From contig NZ_BAABGX010000002.1 in the NCBI RefSeq assembly GCF_039541795.1, forward strand, positions 1 through 64,000: DNA of 64,000 bases, given 5' to 3'. The notes below the pieces were generated by a model. The model did not search any database. It saw only the letters and a program-made list of their open reading frames with translations, and was not told the DNA's origin. Both the position numbers and the translations under genes were made by a program. Source of the DNA: Nibribacter koreensis. Lineage in GTDB: Bacteria > Bacteroidota > Bacteroidia > Cytophagales > Hymenobacteraceae. Shown here piece by piece: positions 34,301 through 43,059 of this stretch. Numbering within the stretch: position 1 is the first letter of the stretch; every line of letters begins with the position of its first letter.

Positions 34301-36361
34301 CTGACCTTCAGAGCTCAGCAACTCTTGGCGTTTGCGTTTAAGGGTAGCTTTGGTTTTGTTAAAGGAGGCGTAGATGGTAGAAATGGCGTCTACAATGCGC
34401 GTGGTTTGGGTAGCGTCCTCAATCTTGAGGTTGCTTACAATCTCAATGAGCATTTCCAGCTCACTGCTCACGCCCGCAATCTCTTTCTCGGTGGCATCTG
34501 CTTCTACCACTTTGGCAATCTTGTCAATGCCCTGCGTGATCTCCCCTACCCGTTTTTCATAGGGCACCAGGGCATCTGGCTTGAGCAAGAAGGCCACCGT
34601 CTGGTTGGCAATCTCCTGACTGAAGCCCTGCAACTGCGCCTCATAGTCTTCAATGCGCGTCAAGTCTGCGTAGCGCAGTTCCTTTAAAGAAATGACCTCG
34701 CCGCGCACGGCACGCAGATCAGCCAGGGACTTGACAAAGTCATTGATGTGCCCGTTGCTCTGGACCTTCAGCTTGGATATCAAGTCACCAGCCAGGCCCA
34801 ACACCTGGTCTACCTGCGCTTGTGTGCTTTTGCGTATGCTGATGACTTTCTCAAACTCCTCCACCGCGGCGGTGGCCGTCTGCCGGATGGCACCTACTGG
34901 TTCTGCCAAACCGAACGTCTCTTTCTGGTTCAGCCAGTGATACGAGTCCAGCAGGTCTGTAGTAATTTTAATGAGGTCCAGGTACAGGTTGTCATAGGAA
35001 TCCTCTTTGTTGACCAGCGTCAGAATCTCGGTGCACTCGGCCATGGCCTGCACAATCTCCTTGTTGCCTATCTTATATAGGTAAGAGTCCTTGGTAACTG
35101 GTATGCTGAAGTTAGAGCCAATGTACGGCGTCTGCCAGATCTGGAGCGCATGGTGCTTTTTGGGTTCTTCGTCTGCCCTGAAATAGCATAACTCGCCGTT
35201 CTCATAAATGGCGTAGCCGTGGCAGATGATGGGGCTTTCAATCTTCTGGGTGATCAGGTTGTAGCTCAACAGCAGGTACACGCCCGAATCCTTGTTGTAG
35301 AAGACGTACAGGAAATCTTCGCCGTTGGGCGAGGTTATGCGCTTCTCAAACAACATCTCCTGCAAGCCGTTGTCAAAAGACTTGAACTCGCCGGTTTGCA
35401 GGTAATAGCCATACGCGTAAATGATGCCTTGGCTTTCTGGCAAAAACACGCAACAGTCCTGGATGGCGTCAATGCGGCGCGCTTCCTTCAGTTTGGCGTT
35501 GTAGACAATGTAGCGGTAGGCATTCTCGCGGTACGGCCTGATCTTGAGCAGAATGAGGTTACCGATGATGGAATAATACAGCTCTGAGTCGTCCAGGGTC
35601 TGGTCTTTGTCCTCCACCGGCTCTGAGTAAATGCCCTGGCCCGAGTCAGTGTTGTCCTCTACCTTGATGGTAAGGTCGCCGTTGATGGTTTCTACAAAGA
35701 CTTTGTCCTCAATGGAGATGTGCGGGTGCTTGCCTTTGCGCTGGGCCTCGCGGGGTACGCGCTTCCAGGCGAAGTCGTGCTGATTGGGGAACTGGTACTC
35801 ATGGTCTGAGCGGTTGTCCAGATAGGTGAGCGTACCGCCCTGAATGGCCCATTTAAAGGTCTTGATGTCATTAACGCCTTTGCCAATCCTGAACACCATG
35901 AACAGGTGCACGCCCATGACGGCAAACTTGACAAACTGCGTGTTCTTGTAGTATTTGTACAGCTTCTGGAATTCGTCCTGAAAGGCGGCGTTCTGGATGA
36001 GGTCCAGTGGCTGGTGATGGAACTGGTGCCCTTCATAAGAATAGACACTGAACACGTCGCTCAGCTCTATTTCTGTTTTTAAGCCCAGGTGCACGTTGTA
36101 GCCAAACAGCAGGAAATTTCCCACCGGCACCATGTCATAGGGCACGCAGTTGTGCTCCGTAGTGACACGCTCGGTGGCCAGCAACTTGGTCTCAATCGCT
36201 CCGAAGACCTCTTTCCGTTCCTGGTTTAGCTGGTCCAGCAGACCGCGCAACTCCCCGCCACTTTTGGCCAGACGGTTACGCAGAATCTCATAGGTGCCGC
36301 CTTCTAGTTGAACTGGATTGGTTGTGGAAGAGGTATTATTTTCAGAAGTAATAGTGCTCAT
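31376..36361 (-). CDS. Giant AAA ATPase with DUF3686 and coiled coils
   Basis: 1661 residues. The N-terminal half looks like a beta-propeller-like region (DUF3686, often labelled DNA repair ATPase; about 100-480), followed by long coiled coils (about 500-860). The C-terminal AAA module has Walker A SPPGYGKTTLMEY near 1297, Walker B VMIYLDDIQHC near 1360, sensor Asn in VMAGNPYTE, and an Arg-containing IPDMLANRADIYNLGD. No signal peptide. Homologs travel with PspA, flotillin and YqiJ-like genes, and here it is the last member of that island. It is likely a remodelling ATPase working with the membrane proteins upstream; the DNA-repair label has little support. A palindromic repeat is embedded in frame near residues 1018-1030. 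Confidence 0.88.
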   Translation of the reverse strand: MSTITSENNTSSTTNPVQLEGGTYEILRNRLAKSGGELRGLLDQLNQERKEVFGAIETKLLATERVTTEHNCVPYDMVPVGNFLLFGYNVHLGLKTEIELSDVFSVYSYEGHQFHHQPLDLIQNAAFQDEFQKLYKYYKNTQFVKFAVMGVHLFMVFRIGKGVNDIKTFKWAIQGGTLTYLDNRSDHEYQFPNQHDFAWKRVPREAQRKGKHPHISIEDKVFVETINGDLTIKVEDNTDSGQGIYSEPVEDKDQTLDDSELYYSIIGNLILLKIRPYRENAYRYIVYNAKLKEARRIDAIQDCCVFLPESQGIIYAYGYYLQTGEFKSFDNGLQEMLFEKRITSPNGEDFLYVFYNKDSGVYLLLSYNLITQKIESPIICHGYAIYENGELCYFRADEEPKKHHALQIWQTPYIGSNFSIPVTKDSYLYKIGNKEIVQAMAECTEILTLVNKEDSYDNLYLDLIKITTDLLDSYHWLNQKETFGLAEPVGAIRQTATAAVEEFEKVISIRKSTQAQVDQVLGLAGDLISKLKVQSNGHINDFVKSLADLRAVRGEVISLKELRYADLTRIEDYEAQLQGFSQEIANQTVAFLLKPDALVPYEKRVGEITQGIDKIAKVVEADATEKEIAGVSSELEMLIEIVSNLKIEDATQTTRIVDAISTIYASFNKTKATLKRKRQELLSSEGQAEFNAQIKLISQSVINFLDVCDTPQKCEEYLTKLMVQLEELEGRFSEFDAFLEIIADKREEIYSAFESKKVALQEARNKRATTLQQAADRILKAVQSRISKLDTVAEINGYFASDLMLEKVRTTVDELLAMGDTVKADAIQSRLKTLREDAVRQLKDKSELFVDGQNVLKFGTHHFTVNTQPLELSIVHREDAMYYHLTGTSFFEKITDERFLSYRPVWEQSLISENNQVYRAEYLAFQILQAAQLAKNSSATGEAAEGSLRLFTLDELHKLKAEELTEYVQKFMSVRFNEGYLKGVHDHDAVLILSTLVRLFKTADLLRYTAVDRAAARCFWAVFMKEGQKQLFHHQLKGVGAILQVFPETHQFDNIKADLQRELQALQQETGLLPEANATAAGEYLFFELTRGDQFVTSALAAELVQNFHQYLTEKKAWAMFEASAGALEENKVEQYELMAHWLKAFATQTNQADAEEYVPEAAVLLLLQELKPKQVVHANLRETLAGMQGSHPLLQEQQYPLHFHGFQQKLGQYETQVVSQFKEFHALKHQMTVTFEEELRLQEFKPRVMSSFVRNKLIDQVYLPLIGANLAKQMGTAGETKRTDLMGMLLLLSPPGYGKTTLMEYIANRLGIIFMKINGPAIGHQVTALDPTEAPNAAAREELEKLNLSFEMGDNVMIYLDDIQHCNPEFLQKFISLCDAQRKIEGVYKGRSKTYDFRGKKVCVVMAGNPYTETGDKFRIPDMLANRADIYNLGDILGDTEDVFKLSYLENAMTSNTVLAKLSAKSQKDVYALVKLAETGNGEGLELEASHTAEEINEYVSVLKKLLTIRDVILKVNLEYIKSAAQADEYRTEPPFKMQGSYRNMNKLAEKVMPIMNDQELHTLILSHYQSESQTLTTGAEANMLKFKQLINIATPEEIQRWEDIKVTFVRNNKLNGFGGAGNQVGQVLAQMENISEGLEGIKQVLGEKKAESKLMIGEN
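33273..33310. repeat. 38-nt palindromic repeat, copy 18, inside the ATPase gene
   Basis: Full-length copy within the coding region. It is translated leftward as CFWAVFMKEGQKQ without breaking the frame. Ends are TGTTTTTGGCC and GCCCAAAAACA, a matched change. Confidence 0.9.
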
Positions 36362-36448
36362 GGTGGTAAAGGTTGTACCTCACCCCCAGTCCTCTCTTAG
36401 ATGAGAGTATACTAATTTATTTGGGTGAAGTAGAATTTGGTACAAGTC

Positions 36449-36486
36449 CGTTTTTGGCTTGTTTCTGAGAAATCAGGCTAAAAACG
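36449..36486. repeat. 38-nt palindromic repeat, copy 19
   Basis: Between the ATPase start and the 191-residue membrane protein gene. Confidence 0.85.
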
Positions 36487-36572
36487 ACTGTTTAATTAAG
36501 AATTCAATATTCAATTTTACTTTATCCTGAGGCTCAATATCGAGTCAATGGAATAAGGCGCGTAGCCTCTAC

Positions 36573-37148
36573 CTACTTTCTCGTTTTATAAGAGATGAGT
36601 GAAAATATTTCAGGATTCTGGCTTGAGCATTTTATCGTCACACTATCACCTATTGAGAGGTTTTTATCATTCCAAATTTCCTGATGATACTGTTTTCCAG
36701 ATAATGTATATTGAAATACTGCGTACTCCCTGCTGTTTCGACCCGTCTTCATGTAAATAGTTTCTACTTTTCCAGATACCACCTCGCCATATTTCTCCAA
36801 TTGTCCATTTTGGTAAAAGGTAGAAATTGCAAAAAGTGAGAAAAACATTAGGAAAAGGAGTATAACGCCCAACAATACATTACTAATTCTACCCCATCTA
36901 CTATCAGGAAAAACTTGAAGGCGCCATACACCGAACCCTATAGTACTTATCATCACTAGACCAATGGCCATTTTTGGAAGGACACTGTCGTATGTATGAG
37001 AATAAAATACATGTAAGAGAACACCAATAACAAACGCCAAAGCTAATCCCCACGCAATCAATCGGTTTTGAGAAGCCTCGCGGGCTTTTATCATTTCTCT
37101 TACTCGCCTAATTTGGTCAGCGGATGGTCGCTTAGTTTGTGGGCTCAC
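36573..37148 (-). CDS. Small membrane protein with soluble C-terminal domain (paralog 1)
   Basis: 191 residues, GTG start at 37148; the first ATG is 18 codons later. Three hydrophobic spans lie at about 32-50, 58-76 and 88-112, then a soluble beta-rich tail. The tail (QLEKYGEVVSGKVETIYMK to IKCSSQNPEIFSLI) matches that of the next gene, so the two are tandem paralogs. The tail resembles DUF3592-like domains in layout. Coding DNA is clearly AT-richer than the island around it, which suggests separate acquisition. Function unknown. Confidence 0.7.
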   Translation of the reverse strand: MSPQTKRPSADQIRRVREMIKAREASQNRLIAWGLALAFVIGVLLHVFYSHTYDSVLPKMAIGLVMISTIGFGVWRLQVFPDSRWGRISNVLLGVILLFLMFFSLFAISTFYQNGQLEKYGEVVSGKVETIYMKTGRNSREYAVFQYTLSGKQYHQEIWNDKNLSIGDSVTIKCSSQNPEIFSLISYKTRK

Positions 37149-37210
37149 TTTAATGATCAGTTTTTAACTTATTGTTTAAAACTTCCTAGCATATGGCTTG
37201 AACTAAAAGT

Positions 37211-37753
37211 TTAATACAGATTATTCTCTTGAGGGAAGACCATAGTAAACAATTCAGGATCTTGACTTGAGCACCTCAATTGGATTCTTTCGCCAATTTT
37301 GAGATGGTATTTCTCATTATTCACTTCCTGCACATACCTTTTAGTATTTATATAGTAGTGAATCACAGCTGTTTCAGTGGTGGATTTATAACCTCGTTTC
37401 AAATAGATCAAATCTACTTCCCCATTGGCAGAAACACCATATTTCTCTAACTGATAGCTTTCATAAGCATCTTGCCCCTGGATCAACCCAAAGAAAAAAA
37501 CTGCATAAATCAGAAGACCTATCCAATAATTAGCAAACCTATTCCACTTTGATTTGGGAATGACATAAAACCAAGAGTAATGCACAGCAGCAATACTCCC
37601 AATCGGAAACCAAATACCCAAGTCAGTTATATAACTGTCATAATGGTAAGCATGAAAAACAAACAAGTAGACACCAACAAAAAACGATGGAATGGCTACC
37701 CACGTGGCAACTACTCGTCCATCTATTGATCTACTTCTGGGTTTGCTTCTCAA
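37211..37753 (-). CDS. Small membrane protein with soluble C-terminal domain (paralog 2)
   Basis: 180 residues. TTG at 37753 is the only possible start, since a stop lies four codons upstream and there is no Met near the N-terminus. Hydrophobic spans lie at about 14-33, 45-63 and 74-92. The tail QLEKYGVSANGEVDLIYLK to LRCSSQDPELFTMV is similar to paralog 1, 62 bp downstream. AT-rich like paralog 1. A conserved Cys in (K/R)CSSQ(N/D)PE may matter. No family assigned with confidence. Confidence 0.65.
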   Translation of the reverse strand: MRSKPRSRSIDGRVVATWVAIPSFFVGVYLFVFHAYHYDSYITDLGIWFPIGSIAAVHYSWFYVIPKSKWNRFANYWIGLLIYAVFFFGLIQGQDAYESYQLEKYGVSANGEVDLIYLKRGYKSTTETAVIHYYINTKRYVQEVNNEKYHLKIGERIQLRCSSQDPELFTMVFPQENNLY

Positions 37754-37792
37754 TCTGTTTAATTACCGTTACTACCTACTGCAACGCCCCCC

Positions 37793-38473
37793 TTAGTTCT
37801 TCAACTGGGCAAGTTGTTGTTTCAGTTCTTCTACCTTATTGGCCTCAGACTGCTGGTCACGTTTAAGTTTGATTTCTTTCTCGCGGGCGGCCTGCTTGTA
37901 GTTTTTGAATTCTTCGCTTACTTCTTCAAAGGCGTCTATCTTCTCCTGGGCCTCGGCGTTGCTTTTCTTGTACATGACAGCAAAAACCGCCGCTAATACG
38001 CCTAAACCTAGAATGATGCCCAAGCTCAGCCACACGTACACTTGCTTGTCCATGTCAAGGCCCAGCACAGAAAGGCTGGCTACGTCATGGGCGCCTTGCT
38101 GAATCTGCTGCTCTTTCTTGGCGTTCTCCTGCTGTAAGGCCACTACCTTCGCTTTCTGGTCGGCTAGCTCTTGTTGCGTTTTGGCCAGGGCCACGGCGGT
38201 TTCTTTGCCTGCATTCTTGATGCTCTGTTCCCTTACCCGTAAAGTGTCCTGAACGCTTTTAGATAAGGCATCAAAACTGCTTTCCCGCACTACTCTATAG
38301 GCCTGGCCGTTTTCTGAGTAAGAAGAAGACCTGAACTTTAAGGAGTTGAACTGTTGTGGCAAGGTATAGGCGGCCCGGTTTTTGGCCGGCGCGGCAGGTT
38401 TGGCTGGAGCTTGCGCCATGGCAGATGTCAAGACCGAAGCACTAAACAAAAGGGAAAGGGTAAGAGCTTTCAT
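37793..38473 (-). CDS. Exported coiled-coil protein with one membrane span
   Basis: 226 residues. Signal peptide (MKALTLSLLFSASVLTSAMAQ), then an Ala/Pro linker. Coiled coil lies at about 75-125 (LAKTQQELADQKAKVVALQQ), one transmembrane span at about 145-168 (VWLSLGIILGLGVLAAVFAV), and a charged cytoplasmic coiled coil to the end. The layout places the first coiled coil in the periplasm and the second in the cytoplasm. Proteins of this shape are often misnamed tRNA methyltransferases in Bacteroidota, but no such domain is present. Lying between flotillin and ATPase genes, it may link membrane state to cytoplasmic partners; this is inference. Confidence 0.75.
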   Translation of the reverse strand: MKALTLSLLFSASVLTSAMAQAPAKPAAPAKNRAAYTLPQQFNSLKFRSSSYSENGQAYRVVRESSFDALSKSVQDTLRVREQSIKNAGKETAVALAKTQQELADQKAKVVALQQENAKKEQQIQQGAHDVASLSVLGLDMDKQVYVWLSLGIILGLGVLAAVFAVMYKKSNAEAQEKIDAFEEVSEEFKNYKQAAREKEIKLKRDQQSEANKVEELKQQLAQLKN

Positions 38474-38614
38474 GGGGATAAAATCAAAGTCAAAAAATAT
38501 TACCTCTGAAAATAAAGCTACTGATTTCCGGTGAAGGGTAAAAGCATACGCCCACTCTTCTCAGGTTTTTCAAATTTTTTTCCAGGGTAATACCATTCAC
38601 AACGACCGCTCCCC

Positions 38615-38652
38615 CGCTTTTAGCCTCTTTTCCTGAAAATAAGCCAAAAACG
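38615..38652. repeat. 38-nt palindromic repeat, copy 20
   Basis: Downstream of the flotillin gene. CGCTTTTAGCC and AGCCAAAAACG. Confidence 0.85.
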
Positions 38653-38721
38653 ATTCTTCCCTCAAGCCTCCTTCCTGCGCCTCCTCTCACTTGGAGAAGA
38701 GGCGCTTAGAAAGAGTTTTCT

Positions 38722-40893
38722 TTAGTTTAAGGTATACACCGGCTTGTCACCAAGACCCAGGGCCGTGGCCGTAGACGTCAGTTCCTTGAGCGTGTTGGCC
38801 GTGGCGTCATCCAGGGTCTTCTGTTGCATCATCTTCAAGAGCAGGGCAGAAACGCTTAGGTTACGCACATCTTCGGTGTCCATGCCAAACTGCGTGATGA
38901 AGCGCTGTAGGTTGGCTTTGAAGTCAATGTGGCCGTTGCCGTCCTTCTGGAAGAAGGCTTCTTTCACGGTACCCAGCACTTCGCTGTTGGTCACCAGGCG
39001 GTCTACCTGCTTGCCCTTGGTGATGGAGCCTACTATCTGATCAAAGAACATGGTCTCACCGCCTACAATGTCAATCTTGGCAGCTTTGAGGGCCTCAGAA
39101 ATCACGCTGGCCTGGGCCGCGGCAATCTCTTTCTGGATGTCAATGTGGGCCAGTTCAATGGCTTTGTCTTTCTCCAGGCGTAGCTTGAACTCTTCGTGCT
39201 CTTTGCCTACGCCGTCCAGTTTCTTCATGGCGTCTGCCTTCTCTTCAATGCCTTTGGCTTCTACGGTGAACTTCTCTCCGCTTACACGGGCTTCCGCTAA
39301 ACCGCGCTTCTCCTCGGCAGAGGCCAGGTTGGCGATGATAGAAGCGTCTGCCAAGCCTTTCTCCTGGGTTACTTTGGCGGCTACCATTCCTAGTTTCTCG
39401 TCGGCTTCGGCTTGGGCCTCTGCTTGAACTTTGGTGGCTTTAGCGGTGGCTATGGCCTGGCGCTCGGTTACGTTGGCTTCGGCCTCGCCTTCTTTCTGAC
39501 GGGCGGCGGCTTTGGCTTCCATTACCTGGGCTTCAGACAAACCAACGGCGGCGGCTTGCGTGGCCTCGGCTTCAGCCATTACTTTGATGGCTTGGGCGCG
39601 GTTGATGGAAGAGGTCTTCTCGGCTTCGGCGTCAATCAACAACTGCTCAGCTCTAAACTCAGCGGCGGCTTTGGCAGCCTCAGCACCTTTGATCTCTTTC
39701 ACCAGGGCTTCTTCGGCTTCCATAGTGGCCGTCGTGATGGCGACAGATTTGATACGCTCGGCTTCGGCGAAGGCTTTGGTGTCTTTGATTTTCTCTTCTT
39801 CCTCTACCACCGCTTTCTCTACTACCACGCGCTCTTTGATGATGGCCTGGATGTTCTTACGCTCTTCTTCTACGGCTTTATCTTTCTCAATCTGAGCCAG
39901 AGCCACAATGCGTTGCATTTCGTTTTCTTCTAACAGCTTAGCTTGCTCTACGCGTACCGTTTCAATGGCATCTGTACGTTGCTTGCTACGCTCGGCCACC
40001 AAAATCTGGCGGTCACGGTTCTGTTCTGATATCTGCACTTCTTCATCGGTGGCAATGCGGGCTCTTTCTGAGATCATGCGTTGCTCCTGGGTTACTTTCT
40101 CAATCTCGGCAGATTCTCTGGCTTTGATGGAGGCAATCTCGCGGCGTTGCTTTTCCTGGTTCTCGGCTAGTTGCTTTTCCAGCTCCAGAATAGTCTCTTG
40201 CGCTTCTACGTTTTGCTTTTTGATGGTCTTCTCGCGCTCGCGTTCAATCAGGTTGGCCTGTACTTTCTGCTTGGCAGTCAGGTCAATGATCTTCTTGATA
40301 CCTTCGGCGTCCAGGATGTTGTTCTCATTGAGGCTAGAAAGCGGCGTCTGCTCTAAGTAATCAATGGCACAGTCATCCAAAATATAACCGTTCAAGTCTG
40401 TTCCAATGGTGGCCAAGATCTGGCGCTTGAACTCGTCGCGGCTTTGGTACAGGTCCACGAAGTCAAAATGCTTGCCCACGGTCTTCAAGGCTTCTGAGAA
40501 CTTGGCATCAAAAAGGCTCTCTAAGGCCATTGGGTCTGAGGCGCGCTTACAGCCAATGGACTGCGCCACGTTCACCACGTCCTCGGCGGTTTTATTCACG
40601 CGCACAAAGAAGTTCACTTTGATGTCGGCGCGCAGGTTGTCTTTACAGATCAAGCCTTCTGTGCCGGTGCGGGCAATGACAATGGTTTTGAGGGTGATGT
40701 CCATCATTTCCAGCTTGTGGATGATGGGCACCACGAAGATGCCGGAGAAGGATACTTTGGTATCGCCCATACCGGTACGCACCATGGCTTCGCCCTGAAT
40801 GGCCTTGCGGTACATCTTTATGATGACAATAAAGAGCCCGAAGACAATCACCGCCAGCATGATGGTGGTGGCTAGAGTAAGAGATTGAAACAT
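38722..40893 (-). CDS. Flotillin family protein (YqiK-like)
   Basis: 723 residues. One N-terminal membrane anchor (about 8-28, LATTIMLAVIVFGLFIVIIK), then the SPFH/Band 7 domain (about 50-230, VRTGMGDTKVSFSGIFVVPI and NKTAEDVVNVAQSIG). A very long Ala/Glu/Lys coiled-coil flotillin region (about 230-600, many EA repeats such as AEAEATQAAA) and a C-terminal oligomerisation tail follow. Flotillins form ring- or cage-like assemblies on the inner membrane and organise ordered lipid patches. The gene starts 12 bp after the YqiJ-like stop, as in yqiJ-yqiK pairs. Longer than E. coli YqiK (about 550), mostly in the coiled coil. Confidence 0.94.
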   Translation of the reverse strand: MFQSLTLATTIMLAVIVFGLFIVIIKMYRKAIQGEAMVRTGMGDTKVSFSGIFVVPIIHKLEMMDITLKTIVIARTGTEGLICKDNLRADIKVNFFVRVNKTAEDVVNVAQSIGCKRASDPMALESLFDAKFSEALKTVGKHFDFVDLYQSRDEFKRQILATIGTDLNGYILDDCAIDYLEQTPLSSLNENNILDAEGIKKIIDLTAKQKVQANLIEREREKTIKKQNVEAQETILELEKQLAENQEKQRREIASIKARESAEIEKVTQEQRMISERARIATDEEVQISEQNRDRQILVAERSKQRTDAIETVRVEQAKLLEENEMQRIVALAQIEKDKAVEEERKNIQAIIKERVVVEKAVVEEEEKIKDTKAFAEAERIKSVAITTATMEAEEALVKEIKGAEAAKAAAEFRAEQLLIDAEAEKTSSINRAQAIKVMAEAEATQAAAVGLSEAQVMEAKAAARQKEGEAEANVTERQAIATAKATKVQAEAQAEADEKLGMVAAKVTQEKGLADASIIANLASAEEKRGLAEARVSGEKFTVEAKGIEEKADAMKKLDGVGKEHEEFKLRLEKDKAIELAHIDIQKEIAAAQASVISEALKAAKIDIVGGETMFFDQIVGSITKGKQVDRLVTNSEVLGTVKEAFFQKDGNGHIDFKANLQRFITQFGMDTEDVRNLSVSALLLKMMQQKTLDDATANTLKELTSTATALGLGDKPVYTLN

Positions 40894-40905
40894 AAGCTTG
40901 ATTAA

Positions 40906-41526
40906 TTAAAGGGATTCAAAAGGTTCTATTAAATACAGTTGGTTTTCGGGGAGGTAATCTATGACCAAGGCGGTTTCGCCTTTCTTGGCAAGATGGCCTT
41001 GGGTAGTTTTGACGTTGAGCAACAGCGGCGAGCCTTTGGTTTTGACCGAGGCCTGCCCTACCTGGTCTTCATTGGCAGGTAATAGAATGGTGCACAGTTG
41101 GCCAATCACGTTCATTTTGGGCGCTTCCTCGGTTTCCATGACCGTGAACAACTTCACGAAAGGCCAGGTAAGCAACTTAGCCAGAAACAAGCACACAAAC
41201 CCAATGGGAAATAGTAGCAATACTCCCAACCAGCTGTCCTGTGTGCCCAAGGTATGGTTCACGCCCACGCTCAAGGCCCAAAACGGCAGCGCGAAGAATG
41301 ACAGAAAAAACATGAGCGGCAGGCGGCCCAGGTTAAAGAAGGCCAGAGCCGAGTTCAACCAGGCAATGGAGGCAATTCCGTCAGCGTCCGCGTCTAAGTC
41401 AATGTCCAGAGAGCTAATGTCCAGCAGGCCTACAATCACAATGACCCAATAGATAAGGACAAAAAGAAGCAAGCCAGAGGCAAAGGCGTTTGCGCTGGAA
41501 AAAGAGGCTTGTAAAAGTTCAATCAT
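40906..41526 (-). CDS. YqiJ/NfeD-like OB-fold membrane protein
   Basis: 206 residues. Three hydrophobic spans lie at about 15-35 (GLLLFVLIYWVIVIVGLL), 60-90 and 98-120, then a cytoplasmic OB-fold domain at about 135-206 (NVIGQLCTILLPANEDQVGQ to ETALVIDYLPENQLYLIEP). This is the YqiJ (DUF1449) layout. Such proteins pair with flotillins and are thought to help assemble or regulate flotillin membrane domains. Translated just before the flotillin gene in the same operon. Confidence 0.88.
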   Translation of the reverse strand: MIELLQASFSSANAFASGLLLFVLIYWVIVIVGLLDISSLDIDLDADADGIASIAWLNSALAFFNLGRLPLMFFLSFFALPFWALSVGVNHTLGTQDSWLGVLLLFPIGFVCLFLAKLLTWPFVKLFTVMETEEAPKMNVIGQLCTILLPANEDQVGQASVKTKGSPLLLNVKTTQGHLAKKGETALVIDYLPENQLYLIEPFESL

Positions 41527-41846
41527 ACGCGGGTGGAATCTCTCCTATAAATCTACACATTCTCCTTTGATTCTTCTGGCATTTGAAGCCGACGGACAGA
41601 AATAATTCCTGCCGCCTGCCCTCACAACGCGTTCTGCCCCTTGCGTCTACCTTTATATCAGCAGAACGCCAAAGGTTAGTCAGCATGCTCCTTTTTCTAT
41701 TTGCACCGGCGGTACCTTGGCCATCATTTGCATTTCTGCGGGAGTGGTCAACAGCCAAATGCCCATGGCCGCGAAAAACATAAACCCAAGTTTGCCCACC
41801 GTTTCTAGAGTTAAAAGTTAAGAGGAATGAGTTTAGGGTTGGTGGT

Positions 41847-41884
41847 CGTTTTTGGGCTGTTTTCTGGAAAACAGCCCAAAAACG
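41847..41884. repeat. 38-nt palindromic repeat, copy 21
   Basis: Perfect inverted repeat with matched GGGCTG/CAGCCC changes, 4 bp beyond the pspA stop. The gap 41527-41888 otherwise holds no supported gene. Confidence 0.95.
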
Positions 41885-41888
41885 CTCC

Positions 41889-42635
41889 TTATTCTGCTGG
41901 CGTGGCAGTGGTGGACTGCGGTTCTGACGGCGTGGCAAAGCCTAGCTTGGCTTTAAGAGCCTCTACTTCTTTGGCAGACTTCTGCGCCGAACTGCTTTCC
42001 AGCGCCTTCTCAATCTCCTGGTCAATGGAACGGCTCTCGTTGGCAATCTCTCCATACGACTCGGCCAAGGCTTCTTCTACCGCCACTTTCTCCTTCATGC
42101 GCTCCAGCAGGGCTACCGTACCAGATGAGTCTATCTGCGCCAGTTGCTTGTTGATGGTCTTGGTGGCGTTGCTCACGGTCACCCTGGACTTTAACACGCG
42201 CAGTTCATTCTCCCATTTGCTGATGGTAGACCTAAGCGTCTTAATGTTGGTGTCCATCTGGGCCACAGATTTCTCAAACTTAGCCTGGTCTTCTTGCGCA
42301 GAAGCGGCCAACGCCGTGTTCTCTTCTTTCTTCACCAGCGCCTCGCCGGCCAGACGATCCGCGTCTGCAGAGCTTAATTCGCCTTTGTGGGCCCGTTGCA
42401 AGAGTTGTACCGCCTTGTTTTCATAATCCTGCGCCTTGGCGCGGTAGGTTTCCACGTCGTTGCGCGACCGGATGGCCATGGACTTAACCTCGGCTAGGCC
42501 TCTCAGGCTTTTGTCCAGGTCTTCTTTCATGTCCCGGATGCCCTGCTCGGTTAACTTGATGGGGTTCTCCAGTTGGTCTACCGCTGAGTGGGCCTCGGCC
42601 TGGCCTATCTTAAAGATGCGTTTTAAAATATTCAT
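41889..42635 (-). CDS. pspA: PspA/IM30 family protein
   Basis: 248 residues, almost wholly alpha-helical. Begins MNILKRIFKIGQAEAHSAVDQLENP, the amphipathic membrane-binding helix 0 of the family. Helices with NDVETYRAKAQDYENKAVQL near 60-80 and RVLKSRVTVSNATKTINKQL near 147-166 follow, then a low-complexity Ser/Thr/Pro tail (EPQSTTATPAE). PspA-type proteins are ESCRT-III relatives that form rods and rings on damaged inner membrane and keep the proton barrier. Follows the DUF2170-like gene by 11 bp. The regulator PspF and partners PspB/PspC of E. coli are absent, so control must differ. Confidence 0.94.
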   Translation of the reverse strand: MNILKRIFKIGQAEAHSAVDQLENPIKLTEQGIRDMKEDLDKSLRGLAEVKSMAIRSRNDVETYRAKAQDYENKAVQLLQRAHKGELSSADADRLAGEALVKKEENTALAASAQEDQAKFEKSVAQMDTNIKTLRSTISKWENELRVLKSRVTVSNATKTINKQLAQIDSSGTVALLERMKEKVAVEEALAESYGEIANESRSIDQEIEKALESSSAQKSAKEVEALKAKLGFATPSEPQSTTATPAE

Positions 42636-42646
42636 GTGCGTGGTCT

Positions 42647-43045
42647 TTAGTTTTTTGAGAATTGAATGAGTTGGTCTGAGTATTCGCTCAGTAAAAGCGC
42701 AAGCGAGTTGAGGGAGGCCTCAATCTCATGAAGGTCCAATCGGGCCATTTGCAGGGTGTCCCTGAAGATGAGCTTCTGCCCGGTCTCATCCAGCACGAAG
42801 GCGCCATGAATGATGTCCCGGTTTTTCTGGAGCAGGCTTTGGCAGATTTCCACGGTCAGCTGGGGCAGGTCCATCAGGTACTGCTCCATAATAAGGAGCG
42901 GGTCTGTACAGCCAATAACCAGGTTGGTGATGCCCAAGCTTTCCTTGTCTACCACAAACACGCAGTCTCTGGAGTCTTCCAGCTTAATCTGGAAGTCCAG
43001 TTCCAGCAGGTAATCTTTCACTTTCAGGAAGTAGTTGTTTTCCAT
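42647..43045 (-). CDS. DUF2170 (YjfI)-like protein
   Basis: 132 residues, soluble, acidic. An N-terminal alpha/beta part (FLKVKDYLLELDFQIKLEDS, VFVVDKESLGITNLVIGCTD), a middle segment PLLIMEQYLMDLPQ, and a helical C-terminus (LHEIEASLNSLALLLSEYSDQL). Size and pattern match YjfI, which precedes a PspA paralog (YjfJ) in E. coli. Here too it directly precedes pspA. Probably a PspA partner of chaperone or adaptor type; this role rests on gene order. Confidence 0.75.
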   Translation of the reverse strand: MENNYFLKVKDYLLELDFQIKLEDSRDCVFVVDKESLGITNLVIGCTDPLLIMEQYLMDLPQLTVEICQSLLQKNRDIIHGAFVLDETGQKLIFRDTLQMARLDLHEIEASLNSLALLLSEYSDQLIQFSKN

Positions 43046-43059
43046 AGTATGTCTTTATG

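Noticed and set aside
41680..41781. 33-residue frame (MFFAAMGIWLLTTPAEMQMM...) leftward between pspA and the YqiJ-like gene
   Set aside because: It reads somewhat like protein and is in operon orientation, but it is short and has no visible ribosome binding site or family match.
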